Source: Bdellovibrionales bacterium (GTDB lineage Bacteria; Bdellovibrionota; Bdellovibrionia; Bdellovibrionales; Bdellovibrionaceae). From it: a stretch of 64,000 bases of DNA. Below the pieces are notes generated by a model. That model was not told where the DNA came from and did no database searches. It saw only the letters and a list, made by a program, of their open reading frames with translations. A program made the position numbers and the translations under genes. This document shows, piece by piece, positions 16,791 through 25,086 of the stretch (its first letter is position 1; every line of letters starts with the position of its first letter). Location of the stretch: the NCBI GenBank assembly GCA_018266295.1, contig JAFEAQ010000015.1, forward strand, positions 149,149-213,148, read 5' to 3'.

Positions 16791-18308
16791 TTGAAGAATC
16801 TTGTTAGCCTGGTTTTAGTAGTCCTTTTCGGTTCGCTGGGTTTTGGCGCGGGAGAAACTCCCGCCCCGACTTTCAAACTGCATCTGTCCAACGAGCCAAG
16901 CCAACTCGATCCTCATCAGCAGAAGTCTTCAGCCTCCAGCTATCTTCTGCAAAATCTCTATCGCAATATTTTCTTCTACGACAATAAGCAGGGCCTCGTT
17001 CCGGATCTCGGCGAGAGCTGCAAACGCGATGGACCTTTGGTTCTTATTTGTAAGCTTAAAAAGGGGCTTATATGGAGTGACGGCAGTGCATTGACTTCTG
17101 CCGACTTTATTAAAGGCTATCAACGAGTTCTTGATCCGAAAAACGCCGCTCCTCGCGCGGACATGCTTTTCAAAATTAAAAACGCGCCGGCGATTTACAA
17201 GGGCCAAAAAAAAATGGAGACCCTTGGCATCACCGCTCCTGATGCGACGACTTTGCGTTTTGAGTTTGAAGAAAAAGATCCTGACTTTGAATACAATCTT
17301 GCGAGCTTCTTAATTGCGCCGGTGAAGAATATTCTAAAGCCCGGGCAAAAAGTTTCTGAATTGATTGTCAATGGTCCTTATAAAATGGCCGATTGGCTGC
17401 CTGGACAAAAAATTCAACTTATTAATAATACCAATTACAAGCTGGGAAATTTTAACAAGCGCCCGCTCGTTGAAATTCTTTTTATCAACGAAGACAGCGT
17501 CGCCCTTCAGCTTTATGAGAAAAACGAGCTCAGTTTCCTGCGCCGCCTGCCGACTCTTTATATTCCAAAATTTAAATCGCGTCCGGACTTCTATTGGATT
17601 CCGGTGATTCGCTTTGACTACATTGGCTTTGGTCCTTCATTGAAAGACCATCCAAAAATCCGCGAAGCCATTGCTCTTTCTCTTAATTACCCTGAACTGC
17701 AGAAAATCTTTTCTTCAGAAGGAGTTCCGGGTTGTCCGGGAATTCCGAGCGCTTGGATGACAGAAGAGTTATGTTACAAACTCGATGCGCAAAAAGCGAA
17801 GAAGGCTTTTAGCGAAGACAAAAAAGTTCCCGCTGATATGAAGCTCATGTACTCCGCTTTGGGTGGTGAAGATCATCGCCGCGCGACCGAGTGGATGCAG
17901 GCACAGTGGCAAAAGAACCTCGGCCTTAAGGTGCAGCTCGTACTTCGTGAAAACAAAGTCTACTTGAACGAACTGCAAAGCAATCCGCCGGCACTTTTCC
18001 GTAAAGGTGTCGCCCCGGACCGCCCCACCTGTTTAGCAACGCTTGAGACCTTTGCGGACTGGAGTCCTGAGAACTACATCCAGATGAAAGACCCTGAGTA
18101 TCAAGCGATCTTAAAAAAACTCGGTGAATCTACAAAGCCTGAGGATCAGCGCAAGATCTGCACGGAGGGCATTCACTATTTGATGGATCGTTACCTCGTG
18201 ATTCCTCTTGGCGAAATTCACTTCGCGATGATGGCGAAAAAGACTTTCCATGGCTGGAAGGTCAACTCCATGAACCAACTCGATCTTGCAGATTTATCTG
18301 CCGATTAG
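16791..18308 (+). CDS. Periplasmic oligopeptide-binding protein (SBP_bac_5)
   Basis: 505 residues from a TTG start six bases after AAGGAG; the frame is open further upstream inside the previous gene, but only this start gives the signal peptide KNLVSLVLVVLFGSLGFGAG. The mature protein has the family-5 pattern: LSNEPSQLDPHQQKSSASSYLLQNLYRNIFFYD, LIWSDGSALTSADFIKGYQRVLDP and VNGPYKMADWLPGQKI. These proteins capture peptides for an Opp/Dpp permease. No permease is adjacent; the dpp system at 21.5-26.8 kb could be its partner. A hairpin terminator follows. Confidence 0.9.
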   Translation: MKNLVSLVLVVLFGSLGFGAGETPAPTFKLHLSNEPSQLDPHQQKSSASSYLLQNLYRNIFFYDNKQGLVPDLGESCKRDGPLVLICKLKKGLIWSDGSALTSADFIKGYQRVLDPKNAAPRADMLFKIKNAPAIYKGQKKMETLGITAPDATTLRFEFEEKDPDFEYNLASFLIAPVKNILKPGQKVSELIVNGPYKMADWLPGQKIQLINNTNYKLGNFNKRPLVEILFINEDSVALQLYEKNELSFLRRLPTLYIPKFKSRPDFYWIPVIRFDYIGFGPSLKDHPKIREAIALSLNYPELQKIFSSEGVPGCPGIPSAWMTEELCYKLDAQKAKKAFSEDKKVPADMKLMYSALGGEDHRRATEWMQAQWQKNLGLKVQLVLRENKVYLNELQSNPPALFRKGVAPDRPTCLATLETFADWSPENYIQMKDPEYQAILKKLGESTKPEDQRKICTEGIHYLMDRYLVIPLGEIHFAMMAKKTFHGWKVNSMNQLDLADLSAD

Positions 18309-18334
18309 AACGCCTCAACGTCTCAGACTGAAAC

Positions 18335-18362
18335 AAAATGGGTTTAAAACTAGACCCATTTT
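18335..18362 (+). terminator. Terminator-like hairpin after the peptide-binding protein gene
   Basis: AAAATGGGT and ACCCATTTT pair over nine bases around a ten-base loop, 27 bases after the stop codon. The T-run is only four bases and followed by CCC, so it is moderately convincing. Confidence 0.5.
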
Positions 18363-18397
18363 CCCGCTATAAGACATTCATCCCCAAAACTTTTGTC

Positions 18398-18424
18398 TCA
18401 ACTTTTCTAGATCAAGGCCGATAA
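18398..18424 (+). promoter_or_regulatory. FliA (sigma-28)-like promoter for the small Cys-rich protein
   Basis: TCAA (18398-18401), 15 bases, then an exact GCCGATAA (18417-18424). This fits TAAA-N15-GCCGATAA with one mismatch in the -35. The gene start at 18482 is 58 bases downstream, and the upstream gene ends in a hairpin, so the small gene has its own promoter. In Bdellovibrio this promoter class marks attack-phase genes. Confidence 0.7.
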
Positions 18425-18481
18425 GTCTAACATCCAGTCCTGAGACGACAGGGTACGAACACAATAGGGGAGAATTTCCAA

Positions 18482-18706
18482 ATGTCTGAAACTAAAAAGA
18501 CTGAAAAACAAGTTCCTAATAACGTGATCCAACTCGGCCCAACGAAGTGCTGCGGCGAAGGCTGCAACAAGAAGCCTGAAAAAGCGGGTTTCTGCATGGA
18601 GCACTTTGAATGGTTTAAAGCCGGTCTCCTCACTAAAGAAGGCGCGAAAGCTGCTGACTTCGAGAAAAAGCACTACCACTTTATGAAGGCGAAAAGAGCC
18701 GCATAA
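18482..18706 (+). CDS. Small Cys-rich (zinc-binding-like) protein, probable attack-phase gene
   Basis: 74 residues, basic, no signal peptide. The middle holds K-C-C-G-E-G-C and, after ten residues, C-M-E-H (residues about 23-40), a CxxxC...CxxH arrangement that could hold one zinc. The C-terminus is Lys-rich (HYHFMKAKRAA). It stands alone between two hairpins with a FliA-like promoter and a strong intrinsic terminator, so it is a monocistronic transcript of about 350 bases. No family is recognised; a small nucleic-acid-binding or regulatory role is possible but unproven. Confidence 0.8.
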   Translation: MSETKKTEKQVPNNVIQLGPTKCCGEGCNKKPEKAGFCMEHFEWFKAGLLTKEGAKAADFEKKHYHFMKAKRAA

Positions 18707-18758
18707 GGTTTTACTGTTCCTGAAACTTTTGAACCCTTGCGATTCCCATTTCCGTTAT

Positions 18759-18786
18759 AGCCCTTCAAGATGAAGGGCTTTTTTTC
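18759..18786 (+). terminator. Intrinsic terminator of the small Cys-rich protein gene
   Basis: AGCCCTTC (18759-18766) and GAAGGGCT (18772-18779) form an 8-base-pair stem with a 5-base loop, followed by seven T. A textbook Rho-independent terminator. Confidence 0.88.
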
Positions 18787-18817
18787 GTCCTGATTTACTA
18801 TGTAAACTAATTGCAGA

Positions 18818-18846
18818 TTGACCCTTCTACACTCACCTCTTATTTT
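18818..18846 (+). promoter_or_regulatory. sigma-70-like promoter for the 18870 lipoprotein gene
   Basis: TTGACC (18818-18823), exactly 17 bases, then TATTTT (18841-18846). It is followed by an AGGAGAG ribosome site and a GTG start at 18870, leaving a leader of about 17 bases. Confidence 0.6.
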
Positions 18847-18869
18847 TTAGGTATACATAGGAGAGAATT

Positions 18870-19433
18870 GTGAATTCTACTTTTTCTAAGATTGTTTTGG
18901 TTTGCGCTTCGGCGCTTTTATTGAATGCTTGTGCTTCTTCGGCGACGGTTTCTGGGATGATTAATACGGAGTATTCTGGGACGAAGCCCTCGAGCCAGAA
19001 GATGCAGAATACTGTGCAGCTCGGGGATGTGTATGGTGGAAACGAGACGAACCCGATGTGGACTTCACAGATTTCCGGCAATGATTTCAAAGAGGCCCTT
19101 CGTGAGTCTTTGAAGAATGCGGGCTTTGCGGCTTCTGGTGAAAACACCCGTTATGTTTTGAAAGCGAATTTGATGCGTATTGATCAGCCGCTGTTTGGTT
19201 TGGATATGACCGTCACAACGACTGTGAAGTACATCCTTGTTGATAAAGTTAAAAACACCGTTGTTTGGACTCAAGACGTTTCCGCAGCCCACACGGCGAC
19301 TTTTAGTGATGCGGCTATGGGCATGGTGCGCTTGCGTCTTGCCAATGAAGGTTCTGCAAAAAAGAACATCGGTCAGCTCTTAGGCATTCTCCAGGGACTT
19401 GATCCAGATAAAATTTCTGTCGGCTTAAACTAA
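18870..19433 (+). CDS. Predicted lipoprotein of unknown function
   Basis: 187 residues from a GTG placed five bases after AGGAGAG. The signal sequence IVLVCASALLLNAC ends in the lipobox L-N-A-C, giving a lipid-anchored protein. The mature part includes a stretch (about 70-165) with alternating pattern typical of small envelope lipoproteins: FKEALRESLKNAGF, YVLKANLMRIDQPLFGLDMTVTTTVKYILVD, then VVWTQDVSA. This recalls YajG-like/LptE-like alpha-beta folds in which a DUF-type domain assembles oligomers, but I cannot assign a family. It has its own promoter. Confidence 0.8.
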   Translation: MNSTFSKIVLVCASALLLNACASSATVSGMINTEYSGTKPSSQKMQNTVQLGDVYGGNETNPMWTSQISGNDFKEALRESLKNAGFAASGENTRYVLKANLMRIDQPLFGLDMTVTTTVKYILVDKVKNTVVWTQDVSAAHTATFSDAAMGMVRLRLANEGSAKKNIGQLLGILQGLDPDKISVGLN

Positions 19434-19454
19434 AATTGAAATTGATATGGGGTG

Positions 19455-19541
19455 CTAGATAGTGCCCCAGAAGGCCATGAAGAAAATAAAGCCGAAAATG
19501 AAGTATTTGAGGCTGATTTTTAAAGCTTCTTCGATAGACAT
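19455..19541 (-). CDS. Possible 28-residue single-span membrane protein
   Basis: A short minus-strand ORF between the lipoprotein and SDR genes encodes MSIEEALKISLKYFIFGF then IFFMAFWGTI. Residues 12-27 form one hydrophobic helix preceded by a short amphipathic start, the usual look of bacterial small membrane proteins. A weak GAGAAG precedes the ATG by three bases. It fills a gap otherwise without signal, but 28 codons can arise by chance. Confidence 0.4.
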   Translation of the reverse strand: MSIEEALKISLKYFIFGFIFFMAFWGTI

Positions 19542-19604
19542 GACTTCTCATCGGCACTTTCCCCTGCTAACATGACCCTCTCTAGACTTTAGTGAGGTTC
19601 TCCT

Positions 19605-20351
19605 ATGAAAAAAGCAGCTCTCATCACAGGCGCCAGCTCCGGTATCGGCCAAGCCACTGCGCTTGAATTTGCCCGCCAAGGCTATTTTGTCTACCTCATG
19701 GGACGCAACAAGGAACGCCTCGAAGAAACGGCTCTGCAATGCCCTGCCGGCGCTTGCTTGCTGTCTTGTGATCTCACAGATCCGAAGGCGGTTGAAAAGC
19801 GCGTGCATGAGATTTACGAAAATCCAATTTATCGCATGGAAGTGCTCGTGAATAACGCTGGCATTTTCCAAACTCACAGCATGGAAGAAGGCTCGGACGA
19901 AATCTGGGACCGCATGTACAAAGCCAATCTGCTCGGCCCTGTTCGTCTGACCCGACTTTTGATTCCTTATTTCAAAAAGCATCAGAAGGGCTCCATCGTC
20001 AATGTGTCTTCAACTCTCGGAATGAGACCTTCTTCGAATACAGGTGCGTACTCTGCTTTGAAAGCCGCAATGATCAATTGGACCCTGAGCCTGGCGCAAG
20101 AAGCAGGTGCCTACGGTGTTCGTGTCAATTGCATCTCTCCTGGAATTGTCGATACACCGATTCATGCCTTTCATAGTCTTGAAGATCTGCAAAAGCAGCA
20201 TCGTCTGGCAGAGATGGCAAAGCTTCAGCCTCTTGGCCGCATCGGCACGCCGGAAGATATCGCAAAGAGCATCTACTTCCTGGGCTCGGACCTTTCTTCA
20301 TGGACGACAGGGGCGGTTCTGGCCGTTGATGGCGGGATCAATCTGCAATGA
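19605..20351 (+). CDS. Short-chain dehydrogenase/reductase (SDR), possibly pteridine-related
   Basis: 248 residues, classical SDR size. Cofactor motif T8-G-A-S-S-G-I-G15, NNAG (83-86), catalytic S135/S136, Y149 and K153 (YSALK), and the C-terminal TGAVLAVDGG. R34 after LMG suggests NADPH use. Its stop overlaps the start of a PTPS-like enzyme by 4 bases (ATGA). Pteridine reductases such as sepiapterin reductase and FolM are SDRs, so a reductase in tetrahydropterin synthesis is a reasonable inference. The sequence alone does not prove it. Confidence 0.9.
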   Translation: MKKAALITGASSGIGQATALEFARQGYFVYLMGRNKERLEETALQCPAGACLLSCDLTDPKAVEKRVHEIYENPIYRMEVLVNNAGIFQTHSMEEGSDEIWDRMYKANLLGPVRLTRLLIPYFKKHQKGSIVNVSSTLGMRPSSNTGAYSALKAAMINWTLSLAQEAGAYGVRVNCISPGIVDTPIHAFHSLEDLQKQHRLAEMAKLQPLGRIGTPEDIAKSIYFLGSDLSSWTTGAVLAVDGGINLQ

Positions 20352-20731
20352 CGAAGGCCCTGATTTTGAGCGAAGGCTTCGCAGCGGCTCACCTTTATCA
20401 CCAAAAAGCCTGGTCTGAAGCCGAAAACAAGGCCTGCTTTGGCAAATGCTTTACCGAGCATGGCCATGGCCACAATTACCGCTTTGAGGTCGGCTTTACC
20501 GAGCCAAAAACTCCTCGCGAAGAGCTGATGAAGGCCGTTAGAGCGACAACGGACCTTTTGGATCACCAGCATCTCAACTTTGTCATTCCGGAGTTCAAGG
20601 ATCTCGTCCCAACGACCGAAAATATCGCCCTTTATCTCCTAAAAAAACTTCAAGAGCGCTCCCCAGGGGAGCAGATTTCCTATATAAAGCTCTATGAGAT
20701 GAACGATTTGTGGGTGGAGATCCGACCGTGA
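20348..20731 (+). CDS. 6-pyruvoyl-tetrahydropterin synthase / QueD family enzyme
   Basis: 127 residues. The fold converts dihydroneopterin triphosphate to 6-pyruvoyl-tetrahydropterin (PTPS) or 6-carboxy-tetrahydropterin (QueD). Zinc ligands: H15 (GFAAAH), H40 and H42 (HGHGHNY). C34 is the catalytic Cys; its spacing to the first zinc His is C-x5-H, as in animal PTPS (FGKC...GHGHNY), whereas typical QueD has C-x3-H. D71-H73 and E117 complete the site. It overlaps the SDR gene by 4 bases and the pseudouridine synthase start by 4. No queuosine genes are adjacent. Confidence 0.88.
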   Translation: MTKALILSEGFAAAHLYHQKAWSEAENKACFGKCFTEHGHGHNYRFEVGFTEPKTPREELMKAVRATTDLLDHQHLNFVIPEFKDLVPTTENIALYLLKKLQERSPGEQISYIKLYEMNDLWVEIRP

Positions 20732-21468
20732 GTAATGACGAAAACAAAGTCCGATTGTCTAAGTTGATGGCTGAAAAAGGCCTTTGCTCGCGTCGTGAGG
20801 CCGATACTTACATCGCTGAAGGCCTCGTCATGGTCGATGGCGTGAAAGTCGACGTTCTTGGTACGAAGGTTTCTCCAAACGCGCGGATTACTTTGGATGC
20901 AAAAGCACTTAAAAATCAGAAAAATCTTGCCACGATCATTTTAAATAAACCGATCGGTTATGTCTCAGCCCAGCCAGAGCCTCAGTACACTCCTGCGATC
21001 AAGCTGATCACGCCTGAAAACCAATTCGGCGCAAGCAAGCAAAAACTCACGAAGGAATCCTTCGAGGGTCTTGCGGTTGCAGGCCGCCTGGATATTGATT
21101 CTCAGGGCTTGTTGATTTTCACCCAAGACGGTCGCATCGCAAAACAGATCATAGGTGAAAACAGCGAGATCGATAAAGAGTACCTCGTGCGCGTTGAAGG
21201 CAGACTGCCAAAAGAAAAACTGGAACTTCTTCGCTTTGGACTGGAACTTGATGGAAAACCGCTCCGCCCTGCTATTGTTGAGTGGGTGAACGCAGACCAG
21301 TTACGATTTGTCCTGACAGAGGGAAAAAAACGTCAAATCCGCCGCATGTGCGAAGCTGTGGGACTCAAAGTTCGCGGCTTGAAACGCGTTCGAGTCGGAA
21401 AACTCATGCTCGGCCATCTTCCTGAGGGAAAATGGCGCTTCTTAGAGCCTGGCGAGAGTCTTGATTAG
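20728..21468 (+). CDS. RsuA/RluB/RluF-family pseudouridine synthase
   Basis: 246 residues from a GTG in a GTGA overlap with the preceding stop; an in-frame GTG six codons upstream is possible. An S4 RNA-binding domain covers residues 8-55 ([22 protein letters not shown]). The catalytic domain has [11 protein letters not shown], the active-site D122 in [27 protein letters not shown] and [15 protein letters not shown]. It isomerises a specific uridine in rRNA; which one cannot be decided. It is the third gene of the SDR-PTPS unit. Confidence 0.92.
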   Translation: MSNDENKVRLSKLMAEKGLCSRREADTYIAEGLVMVDGVKVDVLGTKVSPNARITLDAKALKNQKNLATIILNKPIGYVSAQPEPQYTPAIKLITPENQFGASKQKLTKESFEGLAVAGRLDIDSQGLLIFTQDGRIAKQIIGENSEIDKEYLVRVEGRLPKEKLELLRFGLELDGKPLRPAIVEWVNADQLRFVLTEGKKRQIRRMCEAVGLKVRGLKRVRVGKLMLGHLPEGKWRFLEPGESLD

Positions 21469-21509
21469 CGCCTTTCTTGACACGTGATATACAATTTCTT
21501 TCTAGCAAT

Positions 21510-21531
21510 ATTGTTAAGTTCATTTAACAAT
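21510..21531. promoter_or_regulatory. Inverted repeat upstream of the dpp operon, possible operator
   Basis: ATTGTTAA-N6-TTAACAAT is a perfect 8-base inverted repeat, 34 bases before the dppA start codon. TTGACA at 21478-21483 just upstream could be a -35 element, which would place the repeat over the -10/start region. This is the usual position of a repressor site. It could also act as an mRNA hairpin. Confidence 0.45.
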
Positions 21532-21564
21532 CGTTTCAGAAAAATAGAACCCCATGGAGGATTC

Positions 21565-23169
21565 ATGAAACGATTGGTGACATTGAGTGTGCTTATGACG
21601 GCGGCTCTTTTCGCAGGCAGCGCTTCTTTTGCGGCAAAAAGTGAAGGCAAAACTTTCGTGTACTGCTCTGAAGGCAGTCCAAGTTCTTTTAACCCCCAAT
21701 TGGTGGCTGATGGAACTTCGCTCAATACCATGCACCCTATTTACAACGGCCTTGTTGAATTCGAATTGGGCACAACAAAAGTCGTCCCAGCCCTCGCTGA
21801 ATCTTACACCATCTCTAAAGACAAACTCACTTACACTTTTAAACTTCGCAAAGGTGTGAAATTTCACACGACAAAGAATTTTACGCCAAAGCGTGAATTC
21901 AACGCTGAGGATGTGATCTTCTCTTACGAGAGAATGTGGAAGAAAGATCACCCTTACCACAATGTCGGCGGCGGTACTTACGAGTACTTCGAAGGTATGG
22001 ACATGGGTAAAGTCATTAAGTCGATCAAGGCTATTGATCCAATGACTGTAGAAATCACTTTGAACTACGCGGAAGCTCCTTTCATTGCAAATATGGCAAT
22101 GCCGTTCATGAGCATCCTTTCAAAAGAATACGCCGATCAACTGACAGCTCAAGGTAAGCAAGCGGACATCGATCTTGTTCCTGTGGGCACGGGACCTTTT
22201 GTGATGCAATCTTATGCAAAAGGCAGCTCTATTAAGTACACGGCGTTTGAGAATTACTGGGGTAAAAAAGGCAATATCGAAAAACTTATTTTTGCGATCA
22301 CTCCGGACGCCAATGTGCGTGCACAGAAATTGAAAACCGGCGAATGCCAGTTTATCACAGAACCGGCTCCTTCAGACCTCGAAGCTTTAAAGAACGATAC
22401 AAAAGTCAGCGTGATCAATGCTCCGGGGCTCAATGTTGCTTATCTTGCAATGAATGTTACAAAAAAGCCGTTTGATAATGTGATGGTTCGTCAGGCCGTG
22501 AACTATGCTTTAAACCGTAAAGCGTACATCGATGCGATCTTCCTCGGAAACGCAACGATTGCTAAAAATCCAATCCCACCGACAATCTGGTCTTATAACG
22601 ATGCGGTGAAGGACTATGAATACAATCCTGAAAAGGCAAAAGAGCTTTTGAAGAAAGCCGGCTACCCAAACGGCTTTGAAACTGAAATGTGGACGATGCC
22701 CGTTTCCCGCCCTTACAACCCGAACGGCAAAAAGATGGGCGAACTCATGCAAGCCGATCTTGCAAAAGTGGGCATCAAAATCAAACTCGTTACTTTCGAC
22801 TGGCCGACTTACTTGTCTAAATCAAAAGTTGGCGAACATACGTTGATCCAATTCGGTTGGACTGGCGATAACGGCGACCCGGATAATTTCTTGAATATGC
22901 TTCTGGGTTGTTCAAGCGTTGAGTCCGGCTCAAACTACGCTCGTTGGTGCAACAAACCATTTAATGATCTTGTGACCGAAGCTAAAAAAGTAACGGACAT
23001 GAAGAAGCGTACGGATCTGTATAAAAAAGCCCAGGTGATCTTTAAAGAAGAAGCCCCTTGGGTGACTCTCGATCACTCCTCTGTTCATCGTGCGATGTCT
23101 AAGAGTGTAAAGAACTACAAAATGGACCCATTGGGTGCCGACATCTTTAATCAGGTGAATATCGAGTAG
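21565..23169 (+). CDS. dppA: DppA-like periplasmic dipeptide/oligopeptide-binding protein
   Basis: 534 residues from the ATG after GGAGG; upstream in-frame residues lack a ribosome site. Signal peptide LVTLSVLMTAALFAGSASFA. The mature start KTFVYCSEGSPSSFNPQLVADGTSLN matches DppA, followed by TYTFKLRKGVKFH, NAEDVIFSYERM, GTGPFVMQSYAKG and a C-terminal WTGDNGDPDNFL block. It delivers di- or oligopeptides to the DppBCDF permease encoded directly downstream. For a predator living on prey peptides this is likely a main uptake route. Confidence 0.94.
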   Translation: MKRLVTLSVLMTAALFAGSASFAAKSEGKTFVYCSEGSPSSFNPQLVADGTSLNTMHPIYNGLVEFELGTTKVVPALAESYTISKDKLTYTFKLRKGVKFHTTKNFTPKREFNAEDVIFSYERMWKKDHPYHNVGGGTYEYFEGMDMGKVIKSIKAIDPMTVEITLNYAEAPFIANMAMPFMSILSKEYADQLTAQGKQADIDLVPVGTGPFVMQSYAKGSSIKYTAFENYWGKKGNIEKLIFAITPDANVRAQKLKTGECQFITEPAPSDLEALKNDTKVSVINAPGLNVAYLAMNVTKKPFDNVMVRQAVNYALNRKAYIDAIFLGNATIAKNPIPPTIWSYNDAVKDYEYNPEKAKELLKKAGYPNGFETEMWTMPVSRPYNPNGKKMGELMQADLAKVGIKIKLVTFDWPTYLSKSKVGEHTLIQFGWTGDNGDPDNFLNMLLGCSSVESGSNYARWCNKPFNDLVTEAKKVTDMKKRTDLYKKAQVIFKEEAPWVTLDHSSVHRAMSKSVKNYKMDPLGADIFNQVNIE

Positions 23170-23181
23170 ATCGGTTTTAGG

Positions 23182-24213
23182 ATGTTGCTATTTGCGCTCA
23201 AAAAAATCATGGAAGTGCTTCTCACTCTTGTGGGAATCACTTTCGTTTGTTTTCTGCTGATCCGCTTGGTGCCGGGGGATCCGGTACTCCTCATGATCGG
23301 CGAGCGCAATCTGGATCCCGTCGCCTATGCGGAAGCAAAAGCCAAACTCGGCCTTGATAAACCCATTGTCAGTCAGTTTGCAAGCTACGCAGGACAAGTG
23401 GTCACTGGCGACCTCGGGACCTCAATCACATCGAAAGCTCCGGTATGGACTGAGTTTAAGGAGCATTTCCCTGCAACAGTAGAACTCAGTATTGTCGCTT
23501 TGATTTTTGCGGTTCTATTTTCAATTCCCTTTGGCATTCTTGCGGCCGTTAAGAAAAACACCTTCTTTGATTATTTTCTGATGGGTACATCTCTGACCGG
23601 CTATTCGATGCCGATCTTTTGGTGGGGCCTTGTTTTAATTTTGTTTTTCTCGGTCAAACTCGGCTGGACTCCAGTTTCAGGCCGCATTGCCCTTGAGTAC
23701 GATATTCCGGTCAAGACAGGGTTCTATTTGATTGATGCTTTAAGTTCCGAAGTCCGCGAGGCTGAGGGGTTTAAACCTTTCTGGAGTGCGGTTCAGCACC
23801 TTATCTTGCCGATGATTGTGCTAGGAACAATCCCTCTTGCTGTCATGGCACGTATGACTCGCTCTAGCTTTTTAGAAGTTTTAGGCGAAGACTTTGTCCG
23901 TACAGCACGCGCCAAAGGTCTTTCTGAGAAACGCGTGATTCTCGTGCACGCTTTTCGCAATGCTTTGATCCCGATTGTGACGACTCTGGCTCTCTGCTTT
24001 GGCACCGTGATTACGGGCGCGATCCTGACTGAAACAATTTTTAGCTGGCCTGGAGTTGGAAAGTGGATCGTCACAAGCATTACTTCACGTGATTACCCGA
24101 CTATTCAGGGCGGTGTATTAATTATTGCTGTGATTATTGTATTAACAAATACGTTGGTTGATTTGATTTATATTTACCTAAATCCGCGTATTAAAAACGC
24201 CTTGTTGAAATAG
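23182..24213 (+). CDS. dppB: Dipeptide ABC transporter permease DppB
   Basis: 343 residues with six membrane helices. The BPD_transp_1 signature is visible, with ARMTRSSFLEVLGEDFVRTARAKGLSEKRVILVHAFRNALIPI containing the EAA loop that contacts the ATPases. The start resembles DppB/OppB (FCFLLIRLVPGDPVLLMIGE). The insert of about 35 residues near 170-205 is longer than in E. coli DppB. It starts 12 bases after dppA and ends one base before dppC. Confidence 0.95.
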   Translation: MLLFALKKIMEVLLTLVGITFVCFLLIRLVPGDPVLLMIGERNLDPVAYAEAKAKLGLDKPIVSQFASYAGQVVTGDLGTSITSKAPVWTEFKEHFPATVELSIVALIFAVLFSIPFGILAAVKKNTFFDYFLMGTSLTGYSMPIFWWGLVLILFFSVKLGWTPVSGRIALEYDIPVKTGFYLIDALSSEVREAEGFKPFWSAVQHLILPMIVLGTIPLAVMARMTRSSFLEVLGEDFVRTARAKGLSEKRVILVHAFRNALIPIVTTLALCFGTVITGAILTETIFSWPGVGKWIVTSITSRDYPTIQGGVLIIAVIIVLTNTLVDLIYIYLNPRIKNALLK

Positions 24214-24214
24214 C

Positions 24215-25078
24215 ATGAAAGATTTTTTAAACGAACTCAGCCGCGACATTCGCAAAAACAAAGGAGCCTTCGCGGGCCTTTTGCTGATTTTGTTTTTTAT
24301 CTTGCTTGCGCTGTTTGCGCCTTTTCTTTCACCGTATCAACCGGATCAAGTCATTGATGGCGCTCTTCGCCTGCCACCGGGGGCTGATTACAACGGCCAT
24401 TACTTTCTTTTTGGAACCGACGATATCGGCCGTGACCTCTTTACACGAATTCTCTTTGGCGCCCGTGTCTCATTGATGGTGGGCCTCAGTGTGGTCGTGC
24501 TTGCCGCAAGTCTTGGGACTTTCTTAGGTCTCATGGCGGGCTATTTCGGCGGCTGGACTGATAGAGTGATTTCACGTGTGATGGATTTCATCATGGCACT
24601 TCCCGCTGTGCTATTTGCGATCGTGATCGTAGCTGTTCTTGGCCCGGGCCTCGTAAACGCCGTTGTGGCAGTTTCCATTGTGGCCCTTCCGAACTTCACA
24701 CGCTTGATTCGCGCGCAAGTTCTCGCAGAGAAAAACAAACAATACGTCCAGGCAGCGCGATTGTACGGCGCCGGGCATTTTAGAATTCTTTTTAAAGAAA
24801 TTCTCCCGAACTGTGTCGCTCCCCTCATCGTTCAAGGCAGCCTGGGTTTTAGCGATGGTGTTTTAAATTGCGCAGCCCTTGGTTTTTTGGGCTTAGGAGC
24901 TCAAGCGCCAACTCCGGAATGGGGCACGATGCTTTCAGACGCTCGAAGTTTTTTAGAAAGCTCCCCGTGGATGGTAAATCTTCCGGGTATTTGCATTCTG
25001 CTTGTTGTTCTTTCGTTTAACCTTCTTGGCGACGGTCTTCGCGATGCCCTGGACCCACGCCTTAAGAACCGTGCCTGA
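24215..25078 (+). CDS. dppC: Dipeptide ABC transporter permease DppC
   Basis: 287 residues. N-terminal OppC_N segment (KNKGAFAGLLLILFFILLALFAPFLSPYQPD), the marker HYFLFGTDDIGRDLFTRILFGARVSLMVG, the EAA-loop region RLIRAQVLAEKNKQYVQAARLYGAG, and the end LNLLGDGLRDALDPRLKNRA. It pairs with DppB to form the membrane channel. One base separates it from dppB and eight from dppD. Confidence 0.95.
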   Translation: MKDFLNELSRDIRKNKGAFAGLLLILFFILLALFAPFLSPYQPDQVIDGALRLPPGADYNGHYFLFGTDDIGRDLFTRILFGARVSLMVGLSVVVLAASLGTFLGLMAGYFGGWTDRVISRVMDFIMALPAVLFAIVIVAVLGPGLVNAVVAVSIVALPNFTRLIRAQVLAEKNKQYVQAARLYGAGHFRILFKEILPNCVAPLIVQGSLGFSDGVLNCAALGFLGLGAQAPTPEWGTMLSDARSFLESSPWMVNLPGICILLVVLSFNLLGDGLRDALDPRLKNRA

Positions 25079-25086
25079 GGTGAGAC

